DNA of 64,000 bases from Chitinophaga nivalis (lineage in GTDB: Bacteria > Bacteroidota > Bacteroidia > Chitinophagales > Chitinophagaceae). The stretch is from contig NZ_JAPDNR010000001.1 of assembly GCF_025989125.1 (NCBI RefSeq), positions 8,420,087-8,484,086 on the forward strand, in the 5' to 3' direction. Positions within the stretch are counted from its first letter, which is position 1, and each line of letters starts with the position of its first letter. The notes under the pieces are model-generated. The model searched no databases. It was not told the origin of the DNA and was given only the letters and a program-made list of their open reading frames with translations. A program made the position numbers and the translations under genes. Below are positions 1 through 9,292 of this stretch, one piece after another.

Positions 1-113
1 CTAAAAAAACAGGTGAAAATAAAGTAGTTAGCCTTATAGCGAGTGTTATGTAAATACCAATACTATGCATTAAATGTCGATTTATTAACTACTATTTTTT
101 AACCTTTCCGTTC

Positions 114-611
114 TCATATAGATCTGAATAACACAGAATCCGCCATAATATCATACTGTTGACGCTCTGAGGGAGTCAGTTTCTCCTTTAGTTCTCTAAT
201 CTTTTCTTTGGCTTTTATTTGCGTAGAATCGGTTTCATAACATTTTTCAAAATACAGTATGGCTATCGAATCGTTTACCAATGAGTAATTTAATCCCATA
301 TTAAAATAAGCACTCGATTTTCTATAATTTAAAGATGCAGCCTTATTATAATCATTCGTAGATAGATAATATTTAAAAAGCATTGCATTACAATACCCAC
401 GTTTAAAATAATACTCACCATTTAAAGAATCAATTGCTATCAAAGTATCCAGATACTTAGCAGCAGTCTCATACTCGTTCTGATCATATAAGATATCAGC
501 AGTTTGTTTTAATGACAGGATAGTATTTTTATCTGCTAAAGAAGGTGGGTGATTTTTACTATTGCAAGCTAAAATTACACACGTTGCAAAAATAAATTTT
601 ACGTTTCTCAT
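114..611 (-). CDS. TPR-containing lipoprotein
   Basis: A 165-residue protein whose first 16 residues end in a lipobox-like LACN, so it is probably an outer-membrane or periplasmic lipoprotein. From about residue 33 to 145 it shows degenerate tetratricopeptide repeats (ADILYDQNEYETAAKYLDTL, then GEYYFKRGYCNAML, AYFNMGLNYSLVNDSIAIL). Such repeats normally mediate protein-protein contacts; no catalytic residues are visible. It is the last of a series of small AT-rich minus-strand genes left of an RHS gene, so it could be a passenger or immunity-type gene of that locus, but nothing in the sequence shows that. The TPR call is fairly sure; the role is unknown. Confidence 0.7.
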   Translation of the reverse strand: MRNVKFIFATCVILACNSKNHPPSLADKNTILSLKQTADILYDQNEYETAAKYLDTLIAIDSLNGEYYFKRGYCNAMLFKYYLSTNDYNKAASLNYRKSSAYFNMGLNYSLVNDSIAILYFEKCYETDSTQIKAKEKIRELKEKLTPSERQQYDIMADSVLFRSI

Positions 612-679
612 TGTTTTTTATTTTCTTGCTGTTGTAGGACTTTTATAGGTATTTATTCCAGCAAGAATCCATTAAATAC

Positions 680-1150
680 CTAACACTTTCCCTCAATTAA
701 AAATATATTATGCGCGTATAATTCCAAAGCATCTCCAGCTTCGAATTCCAGATAAAAATATCGTCTTCCTTCCGCTGATATTTCATATAATACTCCATCA
801 ACTTCAAATCTACCTCTATAAAAGTTATTAAGTATACTGCTATCTGCTGTTAACGGTAGTTGCAAATTTAATTTCACTATAATAACACCCCTAAATTCCA
901 GCATTAAATTCCTTGCCCCTTTGAAAAAACATTTCAGGCATTGGTTACCAAAGTCATAGCATATTTTGTTGCAGTAATAATCATTATGCAAATCAATAAT
1001 CCCATAGTCCGTTTCAAAAATTAACAAGCTATCAAAAAGCGGAGATGCTGTCAACTCTAGCATGGTCCTATTTTCAATTTTTATAAAATGAGTATTGATT
1101 GCAAAATAGACTAATTCACAATTACAAAATGCTGACCCATGTAAAAACAT
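680..1150 (-). CDS. hypothetical protein
   Basis: I do not recognise this 156-residue protein. It has no signal peptide or membrane segment and is rich in aromatic residues, with a C-terminal half of alternating hydrophobic and charged residues (YRGRFEVDGVLYEISAEG, YFYLEFEAGDALELYA) that suggests a small beta-rich cytoplasmic fold. The listed ATG lies directly beside the T-tract of a hairpin that seems to end the upstream gene. The internal ATG at 1063 (MLELTASPLF) is therefore a serious alternative start. Small cytoplasmic proteins of this kind near RHS genes are often immunity proteins; that is only an inference from position. Confidence 0.55.
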   Translation of the reverse strand: MFLHGSAFCNCELVYFAINTHFIKIENRTMLELTASPLFDSLLIFETDYGIIDLHNDYYCNKICYDFGNQCLKCFFKGARNLMLEFRGVIIVKLNLQLPLTADSSILNNFYRGRFEVDGVLYEISAEGRRYFYLEFEAGDALELYAHNIFLIEGKC

Positions 1151-1185
1151 AACGGCAGACCAGTATTAAATACCAGCCTGCCGTT
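1142..1185 (-). terminator. hairpin terminator after the 1206-1775 lipoprotein gene
   Basis: AACGGCAG (1151-1158) pairs perfectly with CTGCCGTT (1178-1185). On the minus strand the stem is followed by a short T-rich run (complement of 1142-1147). It lies 20 bases after the stop codon of the upstream lipoprotein gene. Confidence 0.55.
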
Positions 1186-1205
1186 GTTGTATGTGTTGAT
1201 ATGTG

Positions 1206-1775
1206 CTATTTCAGCATCAGCATATTTTTTCTTAATATTTTGAATTTACCTTCTGTGATAGCTACTGCCTTAGTATCTTTCAATCGTCCTTTTCCAGAGA
1301 AATGTCCTTCTATGGCGATATCATCAACTTTTGTGATCACAATCTCAAAAGGATCATCCGGATATTTTTCATTATTACCTGAGGCACGAAAAGTCTCCAA
1401 TACGTTACTCCTATCAGTGGCCTGCATGTTAATGTTAATCAACTCAATCGCATTGTCAAGACCTTCCTTTACTTTACCATAAACCCCGGTTTTTATTTCA
1501 TGATTAGGGAAGATTATTCTGATACCCAGTTTTTCATTATACTTCTTGCCGTCGCGCCCTACCAGATTAAGCGTGGAAGCCTGTTCGCTGGTTTTTTGGA
1601 AACTACTTTTCTCCGATAGAGAATCAGCATATTCCTTACCATCCACTTTCATACTAATAAAATCAGCAGGTCCATTTTCGATGGGCGTTGGTTCAACAAT
1701 TTCCTCCTTATCTTTTTTGCAGGAAAATAATAAGCTCGTCGACAATACTGCTACTAATAAATTAAATGGTTTCAT
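1206..1775 (-). CDS. hypothetical lipoprotein
   Basis: A 189-residue exported lipoprotein: hydrophobic leader followed by LLFSC and a KKDKEE stretch, the usual pattern for Bacteroidota lipoproteins. The mature part has a short acidic/proline linker and then a beta-rich domain (about residues 40-185). It contains MKVDGKEY near the front and ending IEGHFSGKGRL ... AVAITEGKFKI. That ending resembles small Bacteroidota lipoprotein families in which a final ITxGxF strand is conserved (DUF6252-like), but I cannot confirm the family. No catalytic residues stand out. It has its own terminator downstream, so it is probably a separate transcription unit. Confidence 0.65.
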   Translation of the reverse strand: MKPFNLLVAVLSTSLLFSCKKDKEEIVEPTPIENGPADFISMKVDGKEYADSLSEKSSFQKTSEQASTLNLVGRDGKKYNEKLGIRIIFPNHEIKTGVYGKVKEGLDNAIELININMQATDRSNVLETFRASGNNEKYPDDPFEIVITKVDDIAIEGHFSGKGRLKDTKAVAITEGKFKILRKNMLMLK

Positions 1776-2139
1776 TGAGTTGATTTTAAGTTTATGATGC
1801 CGTCTAGGCGTATGATTTAACTAATTATACACCTAAGTAATTCCAAACCCTTATCTGAGCATTATATTTTTTTTTGCGTTCCGTCCGGGATAAAGAATTA
1901 AAACAACATTTCATAGTATTATTATCAACATGATAATATGTTTATAAAATCGTTTACCATCATTAATAATGCATCTAAAGAAATTATCTTGTGCGGTTAA
2001 AATCTGAGAAGAAATAAAAAAGGGAGCAATTAAGCCCCCCCAATAGTTTATATACACAACACATTATTGCAGAAAATACGTTAGCCTCATACAGCGGTAA
2101 GGAAAATAAACATACCTCTTATCCTGTCAAGGCATTCCT
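1776..2139. other. intergenic stretch, 364 bases
   Basis: Very AT-rich, with no convincing coding frame on either strand. It should contain the promoter of the 1206-1775 gene, but I see no clear TAnnTTTG element. The only structure noted is the imperfect hairpin at 2016-2040. Confidence 0.5.
2016..2040 (-). terminator. imperfect hairpin terminator
   Basis: GGGAGC (2022-2027) can pair with GCCCCC (2034-2039) with one mismatch around an AATTAA loop. On the minus strand the stem is followed by six T (complement of 2016-2021). It is about 100 bases downstream of the 2140-2556 gene. Confidence 0.4.
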
Positions 2140-2556
2140 CTATTGACATCTCTTCAAAACAAAATCCGTCAATAATTTATTATCATAACACTTTCCTGTT
2201 TTTTTGTTCACCCATAGTCCCCAACGATCCATGCAATATTTTTCTTGTGATCTTCTATAACGAAAAGTAAATAATACCCGAACATCTATAGGCTTCGGAG
2301 TAGTCTCTTTAAATTTATTAGCATAATTAGCAAGGCGTTTGAGTTCAATCTTATCTTTTATATCTATGCGCCTAATTGTTTCTGCAAATGTCCCTTTAAA
2401 AAACTCACAAGGCACATCTTCCACAGTGCTTGTTGCAAAGTACTCATACTCTATCAATGCTCCAATAACTACCTTTTGAGATTGACTATAACCATACTTA
2501 GTAAAAAAAATATTCAAAACAGTAATCAAGATTACACTTATAATTATATTACGCAT
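2140..2556 (-). CDS. hypothetical exported protein
   Basis: A 138-residue protein with an N-terminal signal-like segment (IIISVILITVLNIFF, then YSQSQ), so probably exported to the periplasm. The mature part is basic and contains several cysteines (VPCEFF, KYCMDRWG, GKCYDN, KRCQ) that could form disulfides. I recognise no family. It is one of the run of small AT-rich genes left of the RHS gene at 3937-8331 and may belong to the same accessory cassette. Confidence 0.55.
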   Translation of the reverse strand: MRNIIISVILITVLNIFFTKYGYSQSQKVVIGALIEYEYFATSTVEDVPCEFFKGTFAETIRRIDIKDKIELKRLANYANKFKETTPKPIDVRVLFTFRYRRSQEKYCMDRWGLWVNKKTGKCYDNKLLTDFVLKRCQ

Positions 2557-2715
2557 ATTGCTACACTTACTGTTAGACCTTTTCTTTTATTCAAAAGCAA
2601 GGCAATCTTTCTTTGTGAGTCATACCACATCTGTGCTTCTTTCTCTCAAATACACTGCAAAACCATGGTAAATTATGCCATAAATTCGGCTCAATTAATA
2701 GTAGATTTAATCTCA

Positions 2716-3246
2716 TTACTTCAATGAACGCACCAATTGAATCGTATTTTTCAGCTTATCTCTTTCTTTATCTTTTAGGTTTAGCATGTTCATATTAAGC
2801 CCTTGATACTGAAAAACTATTTCTTCCTTTCTCTTGACAATACAGATTGAATAAACAATATTAATTTTATTCAAATCACATATACATACAAAACCACCTT
2901 TTTCAGTTTCTCCCAATTGCTTCTCAAAGTGATCATTTTCTATACTACTAAATCCCTTCTTTTGGATATCCATTGTAGTCCCTTTCTCTAAAAGGCCAAC
3001 ATGATTCTCAGTTCTATAATACAAAACCTGACCCGGTGCATCATCGAATGGAATAGAAATACAGATCAACTGGTACTCACTCTGATTGTCTTTCTTAAAC
3101 TTATTGTAATATTCTGTGTACCAGGTAATTTCTCTAAAAGGAGTGTCTAATGGTATATTATATACCTTGCAGGTATCTTCACATATCAGAACTGGTTTAT
3201 CAATAGGTATTACCAGACAATGTAAAAGAAAAAGTACAGTATTCAT
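2716..3246 (-). CDS. hypothetical protein
   Basis: A 176-residue protein of unknown family. The first 15 residues are hydrophobic (TVLFLLHCLVIPI) and may be a weak signal sequence or anchor. The rest is mixed polar, with several cysteines and a lysine-rich C-terminus (LKDKERDKLKNTIQLV) predicted to be helical. No motif tells its function. It is AT-rich and lies among the small genes downstream of RHS 3937-8331. An immunity or orphan-passenger role is possible, but position is the only support. Confidence 0.55.
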   Translation of the reverse strand: MNTVLFLLHCLVIPIDKPVLICEDTCKVYNIPLDTPFREITWYTEYYNKFKKDNQSEYQLICISIPFDDAPGQVLYYRTENHVGLLEKGTTMDIQKKGFSSIENDHFEKQLGETEKGGFVCICDLNKINIVYSICIVKRKEEIVFQYQGLNMNMLNLKDKERDKLKNTIQLVRSLK

Positions 3247-3360
3247 GTTATATCATTTAATCTCCTTCCATCATCCCAAAAATACCTAGAAAACATTCCA
3301 TTACTATCATCATATATTACAAAAATAAAATATCTTATTCCTGATGAAATAAAATAGCAA

Positions 3361-3384
3361 AACCGCAAGCCGTTTCTTGCGGTT
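3361..3384 (-). terminator. hairpin terminator of the RHS1 unit
   Basis: A perfect nine-base stem, AACCGCAAG (3361-3369) with CTTGCGGTT (3376-3384), and a six-base loop. Reading on the minus strand it is followed by TTTT-containing sequence. It lies 88 bases beyond the stop of the 3472-3924 gene and so probably ends the RHS1/3472 transcript. Confidence 0.6.
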
Positions 3385-3471
3385 CTTCATAGTAAATAAC
3401 CTCCTTCTTAATCATTAAAAATGATTTTTAGTCTTTTGGCTATAGATTTAATATTTATAATTATATCTATC

Positions 3472-3924
3472 TCACCTCTTCCCTTTGGGCTTATTGGACT
3501 TCCTACTCTTCGATAATGACATTTTTAAAATTTCTCTTTTAAACATCCAATTTTTAACAACTACGGCAATTGAAACACCAAGACCAAACAATCCTAAACC
3601 AATTACAGAAAGAATATCTCCTAAACCTGAATCAAAAGCCCATAAAATTGTATCTTCTCCGGGTAGCATTTTAATATCAACTAGCTCACCTATGTAGTGT
3701 TCCTCACAAAAACCTCCGCGCGTTTGTTTTTCATATCTCTTAGAATTGTAGCTAAAAACAACTTGATAGCGGACTTTTGTACCAATGCAACTTGAGGGCA
3801 TTTCCTCAATTTTCATTTTTACGATTGTACCATGCTGCCCGACCTCAAATTTCTTCAAACTATTGGGAATCAAGAAAAAGGAGCCAATAAAAAAAATCAG
3901 TCCTGCAATAAAAATAAATCTCAT
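3472..3924 (-). CDS. DUF3592-like membrane protein, putative RHS1 partner
   Basis: A 150-residue protein with a hydrophobic N-terminal helix (about residues 4-19) and a second one near residues 104-127 (LSVIGLGLFGLGVSIAVVV), and a lysine/arginine-rich C-terminus. Between them is an extracytoplasmic segment with CIGTKVRYQVVFSYNSKRYEKQT. This arrangement, two helices flanking a small domain with a VxFxYxGxxYE-like pattern, resembles DUF3592 proteins. It starts 12 bases after the stop of the RHS1 gene and shares its transcript, the position normally taken by an immunity gene. A membrane-bound immunity protein would fit an RHS tip that acts at membranes; this is inference. Confidence 0.6.
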   Translation of the reverse strand: MRFIFIAGLIFFIGSFFLIPNSLKKFEVGQHGTIVKMKIEEMPSSCIGTKVRYQVVFSYNSKRYEKQTRGGFCEEHYIGELVDIKMLPGEDTILWAFDSGLGDILSVIGLGLFGLGVSIAVVVKNWMFKREILKMSLSKSRKSNKPKGKR

Positions 3925-3936
3925 ACTCTAAATTAA

Positions 3937-6900
3937 TCAATGTGATAAAACCAAAGGTTTATATATCCGTGTATTATCTGTTTTAACTGGTGTGGCCTCC
4001 CCACTTGCGAGGGTCGTTAGTGCTTTATAATTACCTTGAATAATAGAACCCACTGCGCTAGAAGATACTTTACCGGCTGACCAATTCGTTACTTCTTGTG
4101 CAGCACTTTTTGCAGCCAGTTTTTTTGCAGCCAAGGCTCTTGGTACACTTGTAGGATCCGCGGCGGCTACTCTAGCAGCTCTATCTGCTTGTCGAGCGGT
4201 TGCGGCCACACGGCCATCTGAATGTATTTTAATATTCTTTGTAAGCTCTCCTGCCACTTTCCCAATAACAACATCTTCAATAGTTTTATGTATTGTAACT
4301 TCGCCATTTTCAGAATATTGCTTTAGTACAGATTCACCAACATCGATACTGGTTGACACAACTTCTTTTACTACTTTTCCAGCAATTCCTCTAGGGACAA
4401 AAGCTGATGTTCCTGATGATAAAAAACCAGCACCTGCAGAAATAGCAATTGCAGCTCCATCAACATTAGTAAGAGCATCGCTCCAACTTTTCCCTACAAC
4501 CAAATTGGTAGCCACCTGTGTACCATACTCCACTGCCCCTCCTACTAATGCTCCAATAATATTCGTCCATATTTTACCATCTGGATCATTATTACTTATT
4601 GGATTGTTCTTCGCAAAATGATAAGGACTAAGTGACTCTTGTTCTCCTTTCTCTACAAGTGGGTCTAATTGCATAAACCGACCTAGCTGCTGATCATATG
4701 TCCTTGCATTAAAATCAAACCATTCCAATCCACTTCCATCACCGAATTCTTTGGTCTGCAGCTCATTTCCATTGTATTTCTTCCGATTCTCCGGATAATT
4801 CGCACCCTTCAACGCATTCGAACTAATCCCCGCCATCGTCAACCCAAAGGGGTAATAATGCGTTTCCTCCAGCACGGGACCACTCACTACGCCTAGCACC
4901 ACATTATCAAAGAACACTTCCTGCGGCGTTTCGTTACTGGTATATACATACAGGAAGCCGCTTTTCTTGATGGGCATTTGATCTACCGCCAATGTTTGCA
5001 GCTGATCCGGTTCCGCTTTCACCTGTTTGACGCCGCTGTTCTCCTCAACTAAGTTAAACTGGTCGTCGAACAAAACAAAATTAAGATAGGCTTTTGGCCG
5101 GTCGGGATTTTGGCGGTTGGGTTCTTTATCTTTTAAACGTTGATAGTCTTTGTTGTAGAAGTTGGTATTGAAAGGGGTTTGATTACCGGCGGTCGCTACA
5201 TCGTGGGCGCCCGCTTCGGGAGCCGTGCCGCCAAATGCTTGTACCAGCGCTGCCAGCATATTTTCTGCAGGCAGTTCTGACGCATTTTTGTCTTGCGGAC
5301 CGGTAGATTTATAGAAGGCTTTAGCGCCAATCTGGATGGAGTCGCCGGCCATCACGCGTAGCACGATGGAAGGGCCGATTTTCTTACCACCGTTTTTAGC
5401 AGCCAGTTGGGCAACGGATTCATTTTGTGCCGTATCTTCTGCCGGGTAGCCTACCGGTTTAGGCGCACGGGTATCGTCGATGTTGCTGAACAACTGGGCT
5501 TCTTTGGCAGCTGCCGGTGTTTCCATGGTAGCAGCGTACATAGAAAAGTCGCGTTGCTCCGTGAGTACCAGGCGGGTATTGCCCAGGTGATCTTTTACAA
5601 AGTAGTCGTATACATACGTGGGGGCCTGACCAGTTTTATAGGCCAGTCGTACCCGGCCTTCTTCGTGGCCAAAGAACTGCAGCGTGTCGTTCTGGTACAC
5701 GAAGCCATTGATATAACTGGTCGTAGTGGTTTTCACCGCTGATCCGGTTCTATCGGTCACTGTCTTTTTCACTTTGTTGCCGGCAGCATCGTATTGATAG
5801 GCGATGGTGCCTTTGTTATCCATGGTGATCAGTACCGGTAAGTTGAGATGGTTGTACGTGATGGCAGAAATGGATTTGTTCAGATCTTTCACCAGGTTAC
5901 CGTTTACATCATAGTCGTAATCATTACCGGTGTTCTTGCCGTTCTTGAAGTCCCCCAGTGCAGTGGATACGCCACTGGTGTCGTATACCGCTGCCAGCTT
6001 ATTGCTGTTGGGCAGATAGGTATAGGCCATTTGATCCAGGGGAACCCTGTTAGTACCCTCCATTCCCTTCTGTGCCATTTTGGTGATGTTACCATTGGCA
6101 TCATAGTTTATCCAGGGTACGGAGAAATCCATTTTATTCTGCTCCCATTGGGTGCTGCCACTATTCTGCTGACTGAAATAGGCCTCCGTTAAACGACTGG
6201 TAAGGTCATAGTTATAACCGTAGGCGCGTTGCAGGGGATCATTCCAGCCTTTCCAGCGGATACCGCTGATATTACCATTGTAGCTTTTATTGCTGAAACC
6301 ATTGTCGTAGTTCAGTTCCTGGCCGAAGTGGGAACCGCTGCCTCCATTATTCAGGTAATCTTTATTGACGCTGCGCAACCAGCCCCGGATGTTATACTCG
6401 TAAGACAACTGTTCCAGTGGCGGATTGTTTTTGTTGATGCCGAGTAGCTTTGTTTTGAGTTGTCCTAATTCGTCATAATCATTGGTGGCGATGGTACGCT
6501 CCAGATCAGTGGTATCATTCACCCGTTTCTTGATGGTTTTTAACCGGCCTGCGTCATCGTATGTCAGCTTGGTCAGTAAAGTGGTTTTAGCCGTAGCCGT
6601 ACTGAATGGATTGCTATGCCGCTGATAGGTACTTAATACCTTACCATTGAAATCATACAGGTAGGTGATGGTTTCTTTACCACCGGCAGCATTATCGCTG
6701 ATGGTTTGTAATACCCGGATTTTATCGTTGTAGTAAGTGGTGGTAGTGAGCCATTGGTTGGTATCCAGGATGCGCACTTTGGTGCCCGTCACCAGACCTT
6801 TTGCCTGCGTCAAGGCTTTGCCATAGGGCACCGCAAAGGCGCTGCCTTCCACCTGCGGTTTACTGGTATCTCCTAATGCAGCGGCCAGTACGCCTGCATA

Positions 6901-8331
6901 ATTATAATGATCGTAGAAAGTATATGTAAGCGGTACCAGCGCCGATGCCGGAATACCTGGCAATGGGTTGGACACCGTAACAGTCGCTGTTTCACCGGTG
7001 AGTGTGGAATCTATAAACACGTCCACATTGACGCCACTACCGGAATCAAAACCATCTTCCAGCGTCACGCTGTTGGTGGCTACATAACTGTTGCGATCAT
7101 GTTTATCTACAAATAAGTCCTTGATACCTGGGAAAGTATAGGCAGTCGTACCATCCGTGAGGGCTGCATTCATATTGGTTTGCAAGGTTGCCCGATTGGT
7201 ATTGCTGTTATACAGCGCTGTTTCTACGGGTCTGTTGATAGCGTCGTAGAACGTCACCAGCCACTGATTGCCGGCACGTAATTTTCCATCCCGCACAAAT
7301 ACCAGGCGATCCCGCACATCGTATACCATCTCCGTAGAATCGGCGCCAGGTACTTTTTTGACGATCATCCGGTTCTTCCCATCGTATTGGTATTGGAAAC
7401 ACAGTTCAGCCGCTACCGATGCCACGTTCCAGGTGCTGGTAATTTTTTCGGTGGCCAGCGGCGGGATTACGAAACGAACGTTGTTTAAATCATCGTACAC
7501 ATAATAAGTACACAACCAACCCATATGTGCCGTACCAGGTGTAGTGGCCAGTTGTACTTTTTTCAGCATCACCAGGTCGTCTTTGTCTTTGTACACCACT
7601 ACCTGGTTGCCGTTTTCGTCGGTCGTTATGTTTTTAAATAATGCGCCGGTACTATAGATAGCATTGGTAACGGGCGTATTGCCCTGCATATTCCAGATCC
7701 GCACGGAATCTGTTGCCGTATTCACCTCATATCCTTGTTTTACCGGATGATTGCCACCGGTTTTCGCCCAGCTGTTACCCGGTGCATAGGTATTCAGTAC
7801 CCGATTCAGCGGCGACGCTTCAAAATCTGTCTGGCTATAATAAACGGCTTCATTTTTAGCGCCGGGATTCAGTACCGGATCTGCATAAAATGCCTGCTGC
7901 CCTGTAAAAGGATCGGTTTTGAATTTACCATCGCTGACATTACCCGTTTTCGGCACATACGGCAGGTATTTATATTGTTCTCTACCCATGGCATCATACA
8001 CCACCGGCGCCACCACGTCTTTGCCCGTATTACTCATGCCTTTGGCCACCGTTTGCAAAGGCCGGCCCAAGCCATCAAAGTATTGGGTAGATTGCCGCAC
8101 CTCTCTTACCGGCCGGCTGGCATTCACCACTGCGGCGCTATCGGTAGTGGGCATCGCCGGTTCCCAGATACGGATATAGTTAATGGTCGTATTGCTATAA
8201 GCGCCAGGTACGGGTGCTGCCACGGCAGATACGCCGTTTCCGGGAGTGGGTTTGTTCTGCGCCTGCAACAAACTACTCAGGAGTAGGGATATTGCCGTCA
8301 GGCAACCGGTATAGGTATATTTTCCAAACAT
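3937..8331 (-). CDS. RHS repeat protein with DUF6443-like N-terminus (RHS1)
   Basis: A 1464-residue exported RHS/YD-repeat protein. Residues 1-25 are a signal peptide ending LLQAQ. Residues about 45-130 match the Bacteroidota DUF6443 domain (NYIRIWEP, QSTQYFDGLGRPLQTV). The long central part is built of YD repeats (YDVRDRL, YDANGNI, YDYDVNGNL) expected to form a closed beta-shell. The core ends in the RHS-type sequence YDQQLGRFMQLDPL...NNPISNNDPDGK near residue 1240. The remaining roughly 220 residues are a unique tip with small-residue-rich hydrophobic segments (IIGALVGGAVEYG, AIAISAGAGFLSSG) and an alanine-rich basic stretch. I cannot name the tip's activity. Compared with RHS2 it has about 55 extra residues near residues 405-460. 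A DUF3592-like gene follows directly. Confidence 0.9.
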   Translation of the reverse strand: MFGKYTYTGCLTAISLLLSSLLQAQNKPTPGNGVSAVAAPVPGAYSNTTINYIRIWEPAMPTTDSAAVVNASRPVREVRQSTQYFDGLGRPLQTVAKGMSNTGKDVVAPVVYDAMGREQYKYLPYVPKTGNVSDGKFKTDPFTGQQAFYADPVLNPGAKNEAVYYSQTDFEASPLNRVLNTYAPGNSWAKTGGNHPVKQGYEVNTATDSVRIWNMQGNTPVTNAIYSTGALFKNITTDENGNQVVVYKDKDDLVMLKKVQLATTPGTAHMGWLCTYYVYDDLNNVRFVIPPLATEKITSTWNVASVAAELCFQYQYDGKNRMIVKKVPGADSTEMVYDVRDRLVFVRDGKLRAGNQWLVTFYDAINRPVETALYNSNTNRATLQTNMNAALTDGTTAYTFPGIKDLFVDKHDRNSYVATNSVTLEDGFDSGSGVNVDVFIDSTLTGETATVTVSNPLPGIPASALVPLTYTFYDHYNYAGVLAAALGDTSKPQVEGSAFAVPYGKALTQAKGLVTGTKVRILDTNQWLTTTTYYNDKIRVLQTISDNAAGGKETITYLYDFNGKVLSTYQRHSNPFSTATAKTTLLTKLTYDDAGRLKTIKKRVNDTTDLERTIATNDYDELGQLKTKLLGINKNNPPLEQLSYEYNIRGWLRSVNKDYLNNGGSGSHFGQELNYDNGFSNKSYNGNISGIRWKGWNDPLQRAYGYNYDLTSRLTEAYFSQQNSGSTQWEQNKMDFSVPWINYDANGNITKMAQKGMEGTNRVPLDQMAYTYLPNSNKLAAVYDTSGVSTALGDFKNGKNTGNDYDYDVNGNLVKDLNKSISAITYNHLNLPVLITMDNKGTIAYQYDAAGNKVKKTVTDRTGSAVKTTTTSYINGFVYQNDTLQFFGHEEGRVRLAYKTGQAPTYVYDYFVKDHLGNTRLVLTEQRDFSMYAATMETPAAAKEAQLFSNIDDTRAPKPVGYPAEDTAQNESVAQLAAKNGGKKIGPSIVLRVMAGDSIQIGAKAFYKSTGPQDKNASELPAENMLAALVQAFGGTAPEAGAHDVATAGNQTPFNTNFYNKDYQRLKDKEPNRQNPDRPKAYLNFVLFDDQFNLVEENSGVKQVKAEPDQLQTLAVDQMPIKKSGFLYVYTSNETPQEVFFDNVVLGVVSGPVLEETHYYPFGLTMAGISSNALKGANYPENRKKYNGNELQTKEFGDGSGLEWFDFNARTYDQQLGRFMQLDPLVEKGEQESLSPYHFAKNNPISNNDPDGKIWTNIIGALVGGAVEYGTQVATNLVVGKSWSDALTNVDGAAIAISAGAGFLSSGTSAFVPRGIAGKVVKEVVSTSIDVGESVLKQYSENGEVTIHKTIEDVVIGKVAGELTKNIKIHSDGRVAATARQADRAARVAAADPTSVPRALAAKKLAAKSAAQEVTNWSAGKVSSSAVGSIIQGNYKALTTLASGEATPVKTDNTRIYKPLVLSH

Positions 8332-8710
8332 ATAATACAGCGGAATAGGAATAAATTATTTTATCTTGATCGCCCTTCCATTATCATGGTCTTATAATGT
8401 GGGCTAACCGTTATTGTCCTATCACTAAGCAGCGGGTTTCCAATACGACATACTATCTTAATGACGCTGTAAAATAAATACATTCAGCGGAATATCGGGG
8501 CAGTCAATTCATAAATTTAATATGGGAATACAATCACGCCTCCCATATACTATCGGAGGTGACACTAAAAAAGCGGATGAATATCCGCGTTCCAGGCTCG
8601 TTTTATTTAATTAATGTCTTCCTTCGTGTGCAAGGTGCTTATAAGGCCTATTTCTTCTATAGTAAACCCCAACCTGACAGACAGGCTATTCCCCAAATAC
8701 TATCTTCCTA
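8332..8710. other. intergenic stretch, 379 bases
   Basis: Lies between the start of RHS1 and the end of the lipoprotein gene 8711-9292. It holds the hairpin terminator at 8566-8588 and presumably the RHS1 promoter. A plus-strand frame from 8559 has no support and is antisense to the 3' end of the lipoprotein gene. Confidence 0.5.
8566..8588 (-). terminator. hairpin terminator
   Basis: GCGGAT (8573-8578) pairs with ATCCGC (8583-8588) around GAAT; the flanking AA/TT can extend the stem. On the minus strand a run of T (complement of 8567-8572) follows. It probably ends the 8711-9435 unit, about 120 bases after its stop. Confidence 0.55.
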
Positions 8711-9292
8711 TCATTTAAATATGGGAAAAGAGACCAGCCTTCCTACATCTGTAAGCGGTATCGCTAAGCTATAATCTATTGCAACGTGATCTTTTCCGAT
8801 CGTCAAAACAGGGTATAACAATACGCCATACTTTTTTAACGCTACAGGGATGGTATCTTCAAACATCTTTTTTCTAATAATCTCAAGTACAGGTTGATCG
8901 TTTATCCGTACTTTTAAAGTCGATTCAAACTGGTGTGTTACAAAATCTTTGATGCCATACATCTCCGTGTATTTTGCTGGTAACCGCAGCGAGCTATCAT
9001 GCAGGCAGTAGTATTGAAAATCAACTTTAACTTTGCTTTCTTTAAAAACAAATGCCGTATCAATTTTTATAGCAGCGTCATAATTTTGCTGGTAGGTTTT
9101 ATAAATATTGACAAGCTCCATTGAATCCTCGTCTATGGTACTACTGACTTTATTGTGTACCTTATTTGTCAGGCTATCATTTACGGGATTCACAGGTTCC
9201 TGAACCGGTGCTTGATTGTTTGCACTATTACAACCAACATATAGCTGTACCAGCATCAGTATACTAACTAACAATAATAACGTGTATTTCAT
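8711..9292 (-). CDS. hypothetical lipoprotein
   Basis: A 193-residue protein with a signal peptide and lipobox LYVGC (Cys at residue 21), followed by an Asn/Pro-rich linker and a globular domain from about residue 55. No known motif is visible; the C-terminal half is beta-rich (STLKVRINDQPVLEI, GVLLYPVLTIGKDHVAIDYSLAIPL). Its ATG overlaps the TGA of the small 9289-9435 gene as ATGA, so the two are probably translationally coupled. Position between two RHS cassettes suggests a link to them, but no function can be assigned. Confidence 0.65.
   Translation of the reverse strand: MKYTLLLLVSILMLVQLYVGCNSANNQAPVQEPVNPVNDSLTNKVHNKVSSTIDEDSMELVNIYKTYQQNYDAAIKIDTAFVFKESKVKVDFQYYCLHDSSLRLPAKYTEMYGIKDFVTHQFESTLKVRINDQPVLEIIRKKMFEDTIPVALKKYGVLLYPVLTIGKDHVAIDYSLAIPLTDVGRLVSFPIFK

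Noticed and set aside
7735..8286. Long plus-strand frame of 183 codons inside RHS1
   Set aside because: It is antisense to the DUF6443 region of a clear gene, and similar frames arise along the whole of both RHS genes.
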